Origin: Alphaproteobacteria bacterium
GTDB lineage: Bacteria > Pseudomonadota > Alphaproteobacteria > Rickettsiales > JABCZZ01
Direction: 5' to 3'
Length of the DNA: 46,340 nt
Assembly (NCBI GenBank): GCA_013288985.1
Contig: JABDAT010000009.1
Coordinates: 1 to 46,340, forward strand
Part shown: positions 6,816 to 15,994 of the stretch, one piece after another
Position numbering within the stretch: position 1 is the stretch's first letter
How the letters are laid out: every line of letters starts with the position of its first letter
Program-made: the position numbers and the translations under genes
The notes under the pieces: model-generated
Told to the model about the DNA's origin: nothing
What the model saw: the letters and a program-made list of their open reading frames with translations, nothing else
Databases searched by the model: none

Positions 6816-6895
6816 GATTCTAGCTGCCTTAAATAACTGTATTCGCCTTCAAGCCTATGCTAGATAGTGAGCCATAATTTTTAGGAGACATGCAT

Positions 6896-7192
6896 ATGAA
6901 TATCACAACCAAATTGTTATTAGGCGCGGCACTGGCCAGCCTTACGCTTTCCGTTCCAGCACATGCGGATGATTCTGCAGGCATCGAAAAATGCTACGGC
7001 ATCGCCAAATCCGGCAAAAATGATTGCGCCAGCAAAATCAATAACAATTCCTGCGCCGGGCAAACCACCAGAGACGGCCAGGGTTTTCTGATCGTCGCCA
7101 AGGGCACATGTGAGAAGTTAGTGGGCGGATATCTCGATGAAGCCGCCGCTGCAGCAGCCAACACGCCGCCCGCACCCGCGCCTGTGCAATAA
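6896..7192 (+). CDS. DUF2282 (bufferin/BufA1-like) small exported protein
   Basis: The 98-residue product has a signal peptide (MNITTKLLLGAALASLTLSV, cleavage likely after PAHA-D). A four-cysteine core follows: EKCYGIAKSGKNDCASK, then NSCAGQTTRDGQG and GTCEKLVGG. This pattern is that of DUF2282, which includes BufA1-type bufferins, ribosomally made copper-binding peptides that are modified by a DUF692 enzyme. The C-terminus is an Ala/Pro-rich tail. Two ATGs are available. The second, at 6896, sits 8 bp after AGGAG and is preferred over the one at 6890. No DUF692 or DUF2063 maturation genes and no membrane partner are adjacent; the neighbours are the tRNA-Arg island and purD. Confidence 0.82.
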   Translation: MNITTKLLLGAALASLTLSVPAHADDSAGIEKCYGIAKSGKNDCASKINNNSCAGQTTRDGQGFLIVAKGTCEKLVGGYLDEAAAAAANTPPAPAPVQ

Positions 7193-7206
7193 GATACGCT
7201 TGGTCT

Positions 7207-8469
7207 TTATTTTTTGACCGCCCGCCGGCCGATGTCTCTGCGGCAGAACCCTTGCGGCCAGTCGATGCTGTCCACCGCGCGGTAAGCATTTTTCTGGGCT
7301 TCGGTAATTGTTGTGCCCTCTGCAGTAACCCCTAGTACGCGTCCGCCGATAGCAATAATATTTCCGTCTTTGTGCGCGGTGCCGGCATGGAAAATTTTGA
7401 CATGGGGCAATGTGGCTGCTTCATCAAGCTTGCGGATGACGGTGCCCTTTTCATACGTCTCAGGATAGCCTTTGGCCGCCATCACAACGCATAAAACCGC
7501 CTCAGGCTTAAAGCGAATATCAATTTTATCCAACCCGCCTTTGGCGCAGGCAAGGAGTGCCGGCACTAAATCACTCTCCAGCCGCATCATCAGCGACTGG
7601 GTTTCGGGATCGCCGAAGCGCGCATTATATTCAATAAGCTTGGGGCCAGATTTGGTCATCATAAGCCCTGCAAACAATACGCCTTTATAAGGCATGCCTT
7701 CCGCCGCCATCGCGCTCACGGTGGGGCGGATAATAGTTTCCATTACTTTGGCCCGCATCGCATCGGTCATGATGGGAGCGGGAGTGTAGGTGCCCATGCC
7801 GCCGGTATTGGGGCCGGTATCGCCGTCGCCGACGCGTTTATGATCCTGGGCGGAGCCGAATTCAATGGCATCCTTGCCGTCGGTGAATGCAAAGAAGCTG
7901 ACTTCTTCACCTTCCATATATTCCTCAATCACAACCGACGCACCAGCAGCGCCGAATTTACCGCCAAATATCGTATCAATCGCCGCGAGTGCTTCTTCCT
8001 CCGTCATAGCGACGATAACGCCTTTGCCCGCCGCCAACCCGTCGGCTTTCACTACAATCGGCGCGCCCTGCTTTTTAATGTATGCCAATGCAGAACCAGC
8101 CTCATAAAAACGCTCATACGCTGCCGTGGGGATATTATATTTGCGGCAGATATCCTTGGTAAATCCCTTCGATCCTTCCAGCTGCGCGGCCTTTGCCGAG
8201 GGGCCGAACACCACTATGCCATTTTCGCTCAGCCTGTCGGCAAGCCCATCCACAAGCGGGCCTTCCGGTCCCACCACCACCAGATCAATTTTTTCCTTTT
8301 TAGCAAAAGCGACGATATCAACATGGCTTTCAAGCGCCACGTTAGTTACGTCCTGGCCGATACCGGCATTGCCCGGCGCGCAGAATATTTGCGTCACGAG
8401 CGGGGATTGTTTGATGCGCCAGGCCAGCGCATGTTCCCTGCCGCCTGCGCCGATAACTAAGATTTTCAT
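7207..8469 (-). CDS. purD: Phosphoribosylamine-glycine ligase
   Basis: PurD joins phosphoribosylamine and glycine using ATP in purine synthesis. The 420-residue ATP-grasp protein begins [20 protein letters not shown]. It contains [32 protein letters not shown] (ATP-binding), [12 protein letters not shown] and [12 protein letters not shown] in the family order, so all expected core motifs are present. The start is the ATG at 8467-8469. A longer frame continues upstream but is only the antisense of xseA. The gene is convergent with the DUF2282 gene (15 bp apart) and starts back to back with the xseA region. The C-terminal tail [15 protein letters not shown] is usual for alphaproteobacterial PurD. 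Confidence 0.97.
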   Translation of the reverse strand: MKILVIGAGGREHALAWRIKQSPLVTQIFCAPGNAGIGQDVTNVALESHVDIVAFAKKEKIDLVVVGPEGPLVDGLADRLSENGIVVFGPSAKAAQLEGSKGFTKDICRKYNIPTAAYERFYEAGSALAYIKKQGAPIVVKADGLAAGKGVIVAMTEEEALAAIDTIFGGKFGAAGASVVIEEYMEGEEVSFFAFTDGKDAIEFGSAQDHKRVGDGDTGPNTGGMGTYTPAPIMTDAMRAKVMETIIRPTVSAMAAEGMPYKGVLFAGLMMTKSGPKLIEYNARFGDPETQSLMMRLESDLVPALLACAKGGLDKIDIRFKPEAVLCVVMAAKGYPETYEKGTVIRKLDEAATLPHVKIFHAGTAHKDGNIIAIGGRVLGVTAEGTTITEAQKNAYRAVDSIDWPQGFCRRDIGRRAVKK

Positions 8470-8505
8470 ATGTTTTTCCGCAGCCAAGTTTATAATGCGC
8501 GCACC

Positions 8506-9849
8506 ATGCCAGAAATCAGCGCCGCACACAACCAGTTCGCCTACAGCGTCAGTGAAATTTCGACAGCGCTTAAACGCGTGGTTGAGGATAATTTCGGCCA
8601 TGTGCGCGTGCGCGGGGAAATTTCGGGCTGGAAACTTGCCAGTTCCGGCCATGCCTATCTCAAGCTCAAAGACACTGGCGCCGTGCTTGACGCCGTATGC
8701 TGGAAAGGCGTCATCGGCAAAATGCCTTTCAGGCCTGAAGACGGCATTGAGGTCATCTGTTCGGGAAGGCTTACCACCTATCCGGGGCGGTCCAATTACC
8801 AATTGGTGATTGATTTCATGGAACCTGCCGGAGCAGGAGCCTTGATGGCACTGCTGGAAAAGCGCAAAGCCACACTTGCCGCCGAAGGATTGTTTGACGA
8901 AAGTCGCAAAAGGCCGTTGCCATTCATGCCGCGCGTCATCGGCGTGGTGACTTCACCCACCGGTGCCGTGATTCGCGACATCCTTCACCGCTTAAGCGAC
9001 CGTTTTCCATGTCATGTGTTGGTATGGCCGGTGCTGGTGCAAGGCGAAAATGCTGCCGAACAAATTGCCGCAGCTATTAACGAGTTTAACGCTCCCCAAT
9101 CGGCGTTTCCTACTCCCGAACTGCTTATCGTCGCGCGCGGCGGCGGTTCACTGGAAGATTTATGGCCTTTCAATGAAGAAATCGTTGTACGCGCAGCCGC
9201 TGCATCGCACATCCCGCTTATCTCCGCCGTGGGCCATGAAACCGATACCACACTTATTGATTACGTGTCTGACCGGCGCGCACCTACCCCCACCGCTGCC
9301 GCTGAAATAGCCGTACCGGTCTTAAGCGAGTGGCTGCTTACGCTGGTGGAGCATGGCGCCCGTCTTCTTGCTTCCGTCACCCGCAATCTGCAAAACCAGC
9401 AGGATAAGGTAACAGGCTTGGCGCGCGGATTGCCGCACCCCAGGCGCATGCTGGAAAATTCCATCCAGAAACTCGACGACTGGAGCGAGCGGCTTGCCGC
9501 GTCCCTGCCGGCAATGCTGCTGCAACGCCAGCAGCAGCTGGCCATCAGCAGCGCGAAGCTGCAACCTTTGAGCCTGATGCAGAATATTGCCCGTTATACT
9601 CAAGACGTCGCCAACTCCGCCAGCCGCATACAGCGTTTGGCTATGCGAGCGATTGCAGACCGCGAAGATAAACTCAAAGCGCTCGCACAATTGCTCGAAA
9701 GCCTAAGCCACGCACGTGTATTGGAGCGCGGTTTTGTTTTGGTGCAGGATTCCAATGGCACGCTGGTGACGCGCGCCGCATCCGTATCCTCCACTGCAGC
9801 ACTTACTCTCACTTTCCATGATGGCAACAAAACAGTGCGTGCGGATTGA
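8506..9849 (+). CDS. xseA: Exodeoxyribonuclease VII large subunit
   Basis: XseA with small subunit XseB forms exonuclease VII, which degrades single-stranded DNA. The product is 447 residues from the chosen ATG ([19 protein letters not shown]). An OB-fold nucleic-acid-binding domain lies at about 5-100 ([20 protein letters not shown]). The catalytic domain contains [16 protein letters not shown] and [29 protein letters not shown] long coiled-coil region and the C-terminal segment [13 protein letters not shown] follow. An in-frame ATG at 8470 would add 12 residues and would abut the purD start exactly (CATATG). The family usually starts close to the YSVSEIS segment, so 8506 is preferred. No clear ribosome site precedes either start. 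No xseB is seen in the window. Confidence 0.95.
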   Translation: MPEISAAHNQFAYSVSEISTALKRVVEDNFGHVRVRGEISGWKLASSGHAYLKLKDTGAVLDAVCWKGVIGKMPFRPEDGIEVICSGRLTTYPGRSNYQLVIDFMEPAGAGALMALLEKRKATLAAEGLFDESRKRPLPFMPRVIGVVTSPTGAVIRDILHRLSDRFPCHVLVWPVLVQGENAAEQIAAAINEFNAPQSAFPTPELLIVARGGGSLEDLWPFNEEIVVRAAAASHIPLISAVGHETDTTLIDYVSDRRAPTPTAAAEIAVPVLSEWLLTLVEHGARLLASVTRNLQNQQDKVTGLARGLPHPRRMLENSIQKLDDWSERLAASLPAMLLQRQQQLAISSAKLQPLSLMQNIARYTQDVANSASRIQRLAMRAIADREDKLKALAQLLESLSHARVLERGFVLVQDSNGTLVTRAASVSSTAALTLTFHDGNKTVRAD

Positions 9850-10052
9850 TGGTTAATGGATCACAAGCGAGCATAGCGAAGCAACCCAGATAGCATTATT
9901 TTTAACTGGATTGCCGTGTCGCGGCCTATGGCCTCTTCGCGGGTGACGGAGCTTAGGGACAGGAAGCGAGGCAAGAAGGCCGAGCCCTTCAGTCGCAAAG
10001 CGTTAGGTTCATCGTGAGGTCAGCAGGCCGAACGGGAACGATCTAAAAATAT
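9850..10052. repeat. Repeat-rich intergenic region between convergent genes
   Basis: An imperfect hairpin (GCAACCCAG at 9881-9889 with CTGGATTGC at 9906-9914) encloses a T-rich loop. It is followed by GCGGCCTATGGCCTCTTCGC, which resembles the G/C-rich intergenic palindromes common in this bacterial class. GCGGCAATCCAG at 36694-36705 resembles part of it. No coding frame is convincing here. A bidirectional terminator for xseA and the lipoprotein gene is possible. Confidence 0.4.
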
Positions 10053-10247
10053 CTAATACCCCTGGTGCATGCTGTAGGGGTTGATATCAATCGTCTGATC
10101 TTTAGTGTACCCGCTTTCGACCTGCGCAGGGGTTTCAACCGCATTGGCTTTCTTGAAATCCGTTGATGTGCAGCCAATTGTAATCAATGTCCCAAAAAGA
10201 CATAGAAATGGGTAAACAGACTGCTTACGCAATACAGTGATTTGCAT
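10053..10247 (-). CDS. Small putative lipoprotein
   Basis: From the ATG at 10245-10247, preceded by GAGGG at a proper distance, the product is 64 residues: MQITVLRKQSVYPFLCLFGT, then LITIGC-TSTDF. The hydrophobic stretch ending in Ile-Gly-Cys resembles a lipobox, with Cys at about residue 26. The mature part of about 39 residues is polar and ends NPYSMHQGY. An upstream extension to 10322 has no ribosome site and is ignored. It follows lpxL on the same strand after about 155 bp, so it may be a late member of the lipid A operon or independent. No family is recognised. Confidence 0.6.
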   Translation of the reverse strand: MQITVLRKQSVYPFLCLFGTLITIGCTSTDFKKANAVETPAQVESGYTKDQTIDINPYSMHQGY

Positions 10248-10402
10248 AAATCCCTCACAAAAAATCAGTTCAACATTATAAGGTAGAATACAGGCGGAAC
10301 AGATCCGCATCACTTGGGTCACATTACTCGAGAAGCGCCAGAAGTTGGCTAGATTCTAGGCTTCCTGGCAGAAGATTCAAGCCAAATAATCCATTGATAT
10401 TA

Positions 10403-11263
10403 TTATTTTTTACCCCAGCGATTATGCACCCAGAACCACTGCGCCGGATATTCGCGGATCCAGCTTTCAAAAAGCTTATGCAACTCGAGCATTTCCTTAT
10501 CGGCATCGGCGGAAGGATCATATATTTTCGCAGGCTGCACTGATACATGAAAATGAGCACCGTCCGTGCGCACTACGCGCGCTGCAAGCAGCGGCACCTG
10601 CAATTTAATGGCAAGCTGGACTGCCGCCATTGCCGTCATGGCGTCACGGCCAAAAAACGGGATGGGCCTGCCGTCATTTAACTTCTGATCGACCAGAATG
10701 CCCACCGTCTTGCCTTCTTTGAGCGCTTTAATAATCTTACGCGCGCCTTCATGGCCTTTATTGAACATATTGAGATTGTACCGTGAACGTATGCGCTGGA
10801 TAAACCACTCGGCAATAGGATTATTCGCCGCACGGTAAATAAGCACTGCAGGAAATCCGTTGAGCGCAGCAGTCAGAGGAACAATTTCCCAGTTGGCGAA
10901 GTGACCGGAAACAACCAATGCCCCCTTGCCCAGCGCCATGCTTTGGCGTAGATTTTCTTGCCCTTCAATGGTAAGGCGCTGCTTGATTTGTGCGCCTGAC
11001 AAATGCGGATATTCACCGATCACGCGGCCCAGATTCTCCCACATATCCCCTAGGATTTTACGCACCTGGTATTGGTTAAGCTCAGGCATTGCCATAGTAA
11101 TATTATTCTCGGCAGTACGATGGGCGCGTGAAAACGGCCCCAATATCCTGGCAAGAAGGCCACCGAATCCTGAGGCCATATCAAGCGGCAACAGGCGAAA
11201 GAGCAGAAAAGCAAAGAAGAGAACGACTGCTTCCAGCGCATAACGAATTTTTCGTAGCATCAT
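10403..11263 (-). CDS. lpxL: Lauroyl (LpxL/HtrB-family) lipid A acyltransferase
   Basis: This enzyme adds a secondary acyl chain to KDO-lipid A precursors at the inner face of the inner membrane. The 286-residue product has one N-terminal membrane helix (residues about 8-28). It carries the catalytic H-x4-E motif in SGHFANWE (H121, E126), then LVDQKLNDGRPIPFFGRDAMT with the conserved glycine/phenylalanine block, and the C-terminal WFWVHNRW segment typical of the family. Its ATG overlaps the lpxK stop by 4 bp (ATGA), so translation is probably coupled. Which acyl chain it uses cannot be read from sequence, so LpxL rather than LpxM is a family-level call. Confidence 0.9.
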   Translation of the reverse strand: MMLRKIRYALEAVVLFFAFLLFRLLPLDMASGFGGLLARILGPFSRAHRTAENNITMAMPELNQYQVRKILGDMWENLGRVIGEYPHLSGAQIKQRLTIEGQENLRQSMALGKGALVVSGHFANWEIVPLTAALNGFPAVLIYRAANNPIAEWFIQRIRSRYNLNMFNKGHEGARKIIKALKEGKTVGILVDQKLNDGRPIPFFGRDAMTAMAAVQLAIKLQVPLLAARVVRTDGAHFHVSVQPAKIYDPSADADKEMLELHKLFESWIREYPAQWFWVHNRWGKK

Positions 11264-12219
11264 ACTCCCATCATATGCAAAACAGCCCGTTCATCACCAA
11301 ATACCACTTCAACAGGCACTTCCGTCACCTCTTCGCGCAATGAAGCAGGCAGGCGTACATAATCCTTGGTAGTGGTCACTAACTGTGCGTGCTGTTCTTT
11401 TGCTTTACTGCGCAAACGGGCCATATCGTGAGCGCTAAAAATATGATGATCGGGATAGGCAACCATCTCTTTAATGACGCAGTTTAACTGCTGCAAGGTG
11501 CGGTAGAATTTATGCGGGCGGGCAATGCCAGCAAAAGCAACAACATGCTTGTCTTGCAGTGAAAGTGCCGCGGGTGCAGGCTCAACGTTCGCCCGTAAAA
11601 CCGGTTTGACCTCTGGCACATGGCGCAGCACATCCTGTTTATCTTCACCAAGAAGTAATATGGCAGAGGCACGCTCCATCGCAGCAGCAATAGTTTCCCT
11701 TAAAGGTCCCGCAGGCATCAGGCGCTCATTACCAAACCCGTATCCGCCATCAATAACCAGCAGCGATACATCCTTGTGCAAAGAAGGGTTCTGGAACCCA
11801 TCATCCATCATAATTATTTCTGCACCTGCGGCAATAGCCGCTTTCGCCCCCGCTATTTTATCCTTTGCCACCCAGGTGGGTAATATTGCCGCCAGCAACA
11901 AAGGCTCATCCCCCACTTCTTCTGCGCTATGGAGCGCGGGATTTACCAGCACCGGACCTTTAAGCGAACCTTTATAGCCGCGCGAGAGATAATGCGCCTT
12001 CCTGCCATGCTCTTTCAGCAATATTCCCAGCGCCAGCGAAACAGGGGTTTTACCCGCGCCGCCAGCTACAAGATTGCCTACGCAAATAACCGGAACAGGA
12101 AGTTTTTGGGGAATAGTGTTTTTTTGCCTGCGTTTGGCGCAGCTTCCATAAAGCGCGGCAACCGGCAATAAGACGGTTGATAGGAATGTTTTTTCTTTCC
12201 AGAAAAGGGGCGCGCGCAT
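11260..12219 (-). CDS. lpxK: Tetraacyldisaccharide 4'-kinase
   Basis: LpxK phosphorylates the 4' position of the lipid A disaccharide at the inner membrane. The 319-residue product starts MRAPLFWKEKTFLSTVLLPV, a membrane-associated N-terminal helix. It has the P-loop AGGAGKTP (52-59) inside PVICVGNLVAGGAGKTPV and the family motif MDDGFQNPSLHKD. The middle also shows AGIARPHKF and YPDHHIFS, the substrate-binding elements, and the TTKDYVRLP block. Length and motif order are normal. It lies 11 bp after waaA and overlaps lpxL by 4 bp, so it is part of one transcript. Confidence 0.96.
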   Translation of the reverse strand: MRAPLFWKEKTFLSTVLLPVAALYGSCAKRRQKNTIPQKLPVPVICVGNLVAGGAGKTPVSLALGILLKEHGRKAHYLSRGYKGSLKGPVLVNPALHSAEEVGDEPLLLAAILPTWVAKDKIAGAKAAIAAGAEIIMMDDGFQNPSLHKDVSLLVIDGGYGFGNERLMPAGPLRETIAAAMERASAILLLGEDKQDVLRHVPEVKPVLRANVEPAPAALSLQDKHVVAFAGIARPHKFYRTLQQLNCVIKEMVAYPDHHIFSAHDMARLRSKAKEQHAQLVTTTKDYVRLPASLREEVTEVPVEVVFGDERAVLHMMGV

Positions 12220-12230
12220 AATAGGCTGAA

Positions 12231-13490
12231 TTAATATGATAAAGTGGGCTCTAATGCCTGCATGATATGCGCAACCATTCCAGAATGCAATTGCACATGC
12301 TGTAATGCATTGCGCGAAAGCTGTTCACTCTGTTCCGTATCTGAAAACAAGCGCATGAGAGCAGCCGTTAATTCTTCTTCAGTGCCAACCCTGATGCAGG
12401 CTTTATCATGCTCCAGATCGCGGCAAATATCGGGGAAGTTTTCCATATGCGGCCCCAATAGTATCGCACAGCCAAGGCGCGCTGCCTCCAGCGGGTTCTG
12501 GCCGCCATGTTCCACAAGCGATCCGCCCATCAGCACAATCCGCGCCAAACGGCAAAAAAGCCCCAACTCTCCCATCGTATCGGCAAGATAGATATCCGTT
12601 TCAGGACGGAGGGATTCCCCATGCGAACGCTGCGCTACGTTTAATGATGCGTTTTTTAGTGCTCCCGCAATCGCGTCCCCGCGCCTGCTATGGCGGGGAA
12701 TAATGAATGTCAGAATATCAGGGAGATGCTCTTTAAGACGCGTATGGGCGCGGGATATGATTTCTTCTTCACCCGGATGAGTGCTGACCGCAAGCCAGTG
12801 CGGGCGCGTATTCACCGATGCTTTCAGCGCCTGCAGTTCCTGCTCGTCGCAAGGCAGCGCCGGCGCATCGTATTTGAGATTACCGATATGGCTGATAGAA
12901 TGCATGCCGAGGCAGCTTAATCTTTCCGCATCAATGGCGCTTTGGGCAAAGCAGAAACCAAAGCTCGCAAATAGTCCCTTTACCCATGGGCGAAAGTAAT
13001 TCCAGATACGGAATGATGAAGCTGACATGCGGGCATTGATGACACCCATCACGATACCGCGCGAATGGGACTCCATGATTAAATTGGGCCAGAATTCGGA
13101 ATCCACCCACAGCGCTATATCGGGCCGCCAGTGATCAAGAAATCCATGCACAGCTTGCGGCGTATCGACCGGAGCATATTGGTGGATTGCCTGTGCGGGC
13201 AGCCTTTTTTCCATAAGCGTTGCCGAGGTAACGGTAACGGTGGTAAGCAGGATATGCAGCTGAGGATAGGTTTTGATAAGCGCATCAATAAGTGGCAGCG
13301 CAGCATTGGCTTCACCCACACTCGCGGCATGAATCCATAGTAATTTTCCATCAGGACGCGTTAAAGTGGCATGGCCCAAACGCTCCGGAAGCCGCACGGC
13401 GTCTTCCTTGCCGCGCGCCAGTCTTCGTCTTAGTACATACGGAATAAAGGGTGAAAGTGCATAAGTCAGGCTGCGGTAGAGAGTATACAT
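12231..13490 (-). CDS. waaA: 3-deoxy-D-manno-octulosonic acid transferase
   Basis: WaaA (KdtA) transfers KDO from CMP-KDO to lipid IVA, a GT30 reaction on the cytoplasmic face of the inner membrane. The 419-residue product has an N-terminal membrane anchor and RLPERLGH. WIHAASVGEANAALPLI follows, with E60 at the position of the catalytic base. Further on come HQYAPVDTP, WVDSEFWPNLI, the CMP-binding IIPRHSRRG, and MGGSLVEHGGQNPLEAARLG near the C-terminus. All are hallmark GT30 motifs. It overlaps the preceding DUF374 gene by 25 bp and is followed by lpxK, the usual operon pair. Whether it adds one or two KDO residues cannot be told from sequence. Confidence 0.96.
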   Translation of the reverse strand: MYTLYRSLTYALSPFIPYVLRRRLARGKEDAVRLPERLGHATLTRPDGKLLWIHAASVGEANAALPLIDALIKTYPQLHILLTTVTVTSATLMEKRLPAQAIHQYAPVDTPQAVHGFLDHWRPDIALWVDSEFWPNLIMESHSRGIVMGVINARMSASSFRIWNYFRPWVKGLFASFGFCFAQSAIDAERLSCLGMHSISHIGNLKYDAPALPCDEQELQALKASVNTRPHWLAVSTHPGEEEIISRAHTRLKEHLPDILTFIIPRHSRRGDAIAGALKNASLNVAQRSHGESLRPETDIYLADTMGELGLFCRLARIVLMGGSLVEHGGQNPLEAARLGCAILLGPHMENFPDICRDLEHDKACIRVGTEEELTAALMRLFSDTEQSEQLSRNALQHVQLHSGMVAHIMQALEPTLSY

Positions 13491-14128
13491 TTATCCACAT
13501 CCTCTGTTATCCGCACCATTTCACGCTCCAGCGCTTCTTTTGTGGGCTTTAGCATTGGCGCGCCCATTTTATAATAGATGGTGCCAAAAGGCATGGCCAC
13601 CATAAAACGATCCCAGGTGCGCATGCGTTTATGGCGGGACGACGCGTAAGTTACCGGAATGATCGGCAGGCCTGCTAATTCCGCTATCGTAATAATCCCC
13701 TCCTGCACTTGCATTATTGGACCTTTTGGACCGTCGGGCGTGATCGAAACATTTTCGCCCGACTGCAGGGCTTTCACTGCATTCATGCCTGCCGTGATAC
13801 CACCGCGTGTAGAGGAGCCGCGCACGGTGCCGAACCCGAAATGATGCATGGTGCGCGCGATCATTTCGCCGTCGCGGTGGGTGGATATCAGCACATGCAT
13901 CTTGCGCCCCGGCGGGCAGATCATCGGCATCAGCAACAGCCGCCCGTGCCAGAACGCGTATACACCATTTAACTTACCTTCGGCGTAAGGCCTGGTCGCC
14001 TCATCCATATCGATTTTCTTGCGGCTGGTATAATAGACAAAACGTATATAGGTCGCCGCGCACCAGCATATAAAAGTGCGAAAAGCAGGCGTTTTAAAGA
14101 AACGCTTAAAGAGCGATTGGAACGACAT
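13466..14128 (-). CDS. DUF374 / LPLAT-family acyltransferase
   Basis: The 220-residue product has FWHGRLLLMPMICP, which keeps a His in the position of the acyltransferase H-x4-D block. It also has STHRDGEMIARTMHHFGFGTVRG, SSTRGG and ITPDGPKGPIMQVQEGIITIAELAGLPIIPV. This is the DUF374 branch of lysophospholipid acyltransferase-like proteins, often found beside waaA in alphaproteobacteria. The exact substrate is not established; a role in lipid A or KDO-lipid assembly is inferred from context. It overlaps both neighbours (ABC exporter by 23 bp, waaA by 25 bp), which points to tight co-translation. Confidence 0.85.
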   Translation of the reverse strand: MSFQSLFKRFFKTPAFRTFICWCAATYIRFVYYTSRKKIDMDEATRPYAEGKLNGVYAFWHGRLLLMPMICPPGRKMHVLISTHRDGEMIARTMHHFGFGTVRGSSTRGGITAGMNAVKALQSGENVSITPDGPKGPIMQVQEGIITIAELAGLPIIPVTYASSRHKRMRTWDRFMVAMPFGTIYYKMGAPMLKPTKEALEREMVRITEDVDKCILSTAA

Positions 14129-15887
14129 TGGGTTCAGTCTGTGCGTAGAGAGTGAAATAGATGCCGCTTTGCTGCATCAGCGTCTGATGCGATCCGGATT
14201 CGATAATCCTGCCGTGATCGAGCACATAGATGATGTCGGCGCTGCGAATCGTGGAAAGCCGATGCGCCACCACCAGTGTTGTGCGGTTGCGCATAAGGTT
14301 TTCCAGCGCCTGCTGCACGATGCGCTCGGAGGTGTTATCGAGCGATGAGGTCGCTTCATCCAGCAAAAGAATCGGCGCGTCTTTGACGATGGCGCGCGCG
14401 ATGGCAAGGCGCTGGCGCTGGCCGCCGGAGAGTTTGACGCCGTGCGGGCCTACTATCGTGTCGTAACCTTGCGGCAATTCGCGGATAAACTCATCGGCCG
14501 CCGCCATTTTCGCTGCCTGGACGATTTCAGCTTCGCTGGCTTCCATGCGCCCATAGGCAATATTGGCGCGCACCGTATCGTCAAACAGCACTATTTCCTG
14601 GCTCACGAGCGCCATACTTGCGCGCAGCGATGAAAGCGTCGCCTCGCGTATATCCTGGCCGTCGATGGTAATAATGCCGCGCTCCACATCATAAAAACGC
14701 AGCAGCAGGTTCACCATGGTCGATTTGCCGCTGCCCGAAGGCCCAACCAGCGCTACGGTTTTACCCGCGGGCACGTCGAGGGTGATGTCGTCAATACCGC
14801 CAGCGCCGGGACCGTAATGAAATGACGCATTCTCAAACCGTATCGCCCCGCGCGTAATTACCAGGGGCTTTGCGTCCGGGTTGTCGCGGATGACCGGCAC
14901 CAGATCAAGCACGGCGAATAAGCGGCTGGCCGCCGCCATGCCTTCCTGCAATGAATTATTAAGTGTTACCAGTGTTTTGGCTGGCTTATACGCCATAATC
15001 ATCGCCGCCACGAAGGAGAAAAATGCGCCCGGCGTCGTCTGGCCGGAAATCACGTGGTAGCCGCCATACCAGATGACCGAGGCAATCGCGCCGCCGGTTA
15101 GGATTTCCATGATGGGGGATGCCGCCGCCTGAATGCGCGAAGCCTTAAAATATAACGTATAAAGCTTCTCGATGATACTGCGCGCGCGCTCAATTTCATG
15201 CTCCTCGCGCCCATATGCTTTCACCATGCGCACACCCTGGAAGGTTTCATCAAGCTGGGCGGCAAAATGGCCGAGCTGCTGCTGGGTGGAATCGGACACT
15301 TTGCGCATGCGCCGCCCCAGCCGTAAGATAGGCAGCACAGCGATGGGAAATACCACAAAGGCGATGAGCGCCAGCGTCAGGCTCTGGTAGAACATGAGCG
15401 CAATAAGGAAAATCATGGTGAAAAAATCTTTGGCTATGCCGGTCAATACCGTCGAAACCGCATTGCGCATCAGCATGATATCATTGGTGAAGCGCGAAAT
15501 CAGGCGGCCCGATGCCTGGTCATGAAAGAGCGCCAGATCGGAATGCATGAGATGGGCGAACAGGTCAATCTGCATATCGGCGATGATGCGCTGGCCGACA
15601 TTGCGCATGATGACGACCTGGCCGTAATTGGCGCAGGCGCTGACAAGGCCTATGGCAAACACCGCAATCGGCACGAGCACGAGCATGGAGGCGTTTTTCT
15701 TTAAGAAAACATCGTCCAGCACCGGCTGCATCATCCAGGCGTTGGCTGCCGTAGCGCCCGCTACCACCACCATGCAGATGATGGCAAAGATGAGCGCCGT
15801 GGTATGGCTCGCAATATATTGTTTTGCAAGACGCTTTACCAGCGCGGGCGTGTCATAATGTTGGGTAATCTGTCGCATGAGGCACAT
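14106..15887 (-). CDS. msbA: MsbA-like lipid A ABC exporter (fused TMD-NBD)
   Basis: The 593-residue half-transporter has six membrane helices in residues about 30-320. The nucleotide-binding domain contains GPSGSGKST (Walker A), LSGGQRQRLAIARAI (signature), ILLLDEATSSLD (Walker B) and a switch His in VVAHRLSTIRSAD. Such homodimers flip lipids, drugs or peptides. Position at the head of a lipid A/KDO operon makes lipid A-core flipping the best guess. The start is either MCLMRQ (15887) or MRQITQ (15878), neither with a strong ribosome site. Length is normal for MsbA (about 580-600). Confidence 0.88.
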   Translation of the reverse strand: MCLMRQITQHYDTPALVKRLAKQYIASHTTALIFAIICMVVVAGATAANAWMMQPVLDDVFLKKNASMLVLVPIAVFAIGLVSACANYGQVVIMRNVGQRIIADMQIDLFAHLMHSDLALFHDQASGRLISRFTNDIMLMRNAVSTVLTGIAKDFFTMIFLIALMFYQSLTLALIAFVVFPIAVLPILRLGRRMRKVSDSTQQQLGHFAAQLDETFQGVRMVKAYGREEHEIERARSIIEKLYTLYFKASRIQAAASPIMEILTGGAIASVIWYGGYHVISGQTTPGAFFSFVAAMIMAYKPAKTLVTLNNSLQEGMAAASRLFAVLDLVPVIRDNPDAKPLVITRGAIRFENASFHYGPGAGGIDDITLDVPAGKTVALVGPSGSGKSTMVNLLLRFYDVERGIITIDGQDIREATLSSLRASMALVSQEIVLFDDTVRANIAYGRMEASEAEIVQAAKMAAADEFIRELPQGYDTIVGPHGVKLSGGQRQRLAIARAIVKDAPILLLDEATSSLDNTSERIVQQALENLMRNRTTLVVAHRLSTIRSADIIYVLDHGRIIESGSHQTLMQQSGIYFTLYAQTEPNVVPIAL

Positions 15888-15994
15888 TCATAGCGTGTTT
15901 GCCGGGAAATGCCAGAGGGTTGAGCATGGAAACACAAAATTAACCATTATACGTTAATATGATGCAATAATTTGCACCTATGGAAAGGCAAAAT

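Noticed and set aside
8470..8802. Extension of purD upstream to 8802
   Set aside because: It is antisense to xseA; the PurD N-terminus [13 protein letters not shown] starts at 8469.
9322..9690. 122-residue minus-strand frame within xseA
   Set aside because: Lies wholly inside xseA in an alternative frame with no supporting signals.
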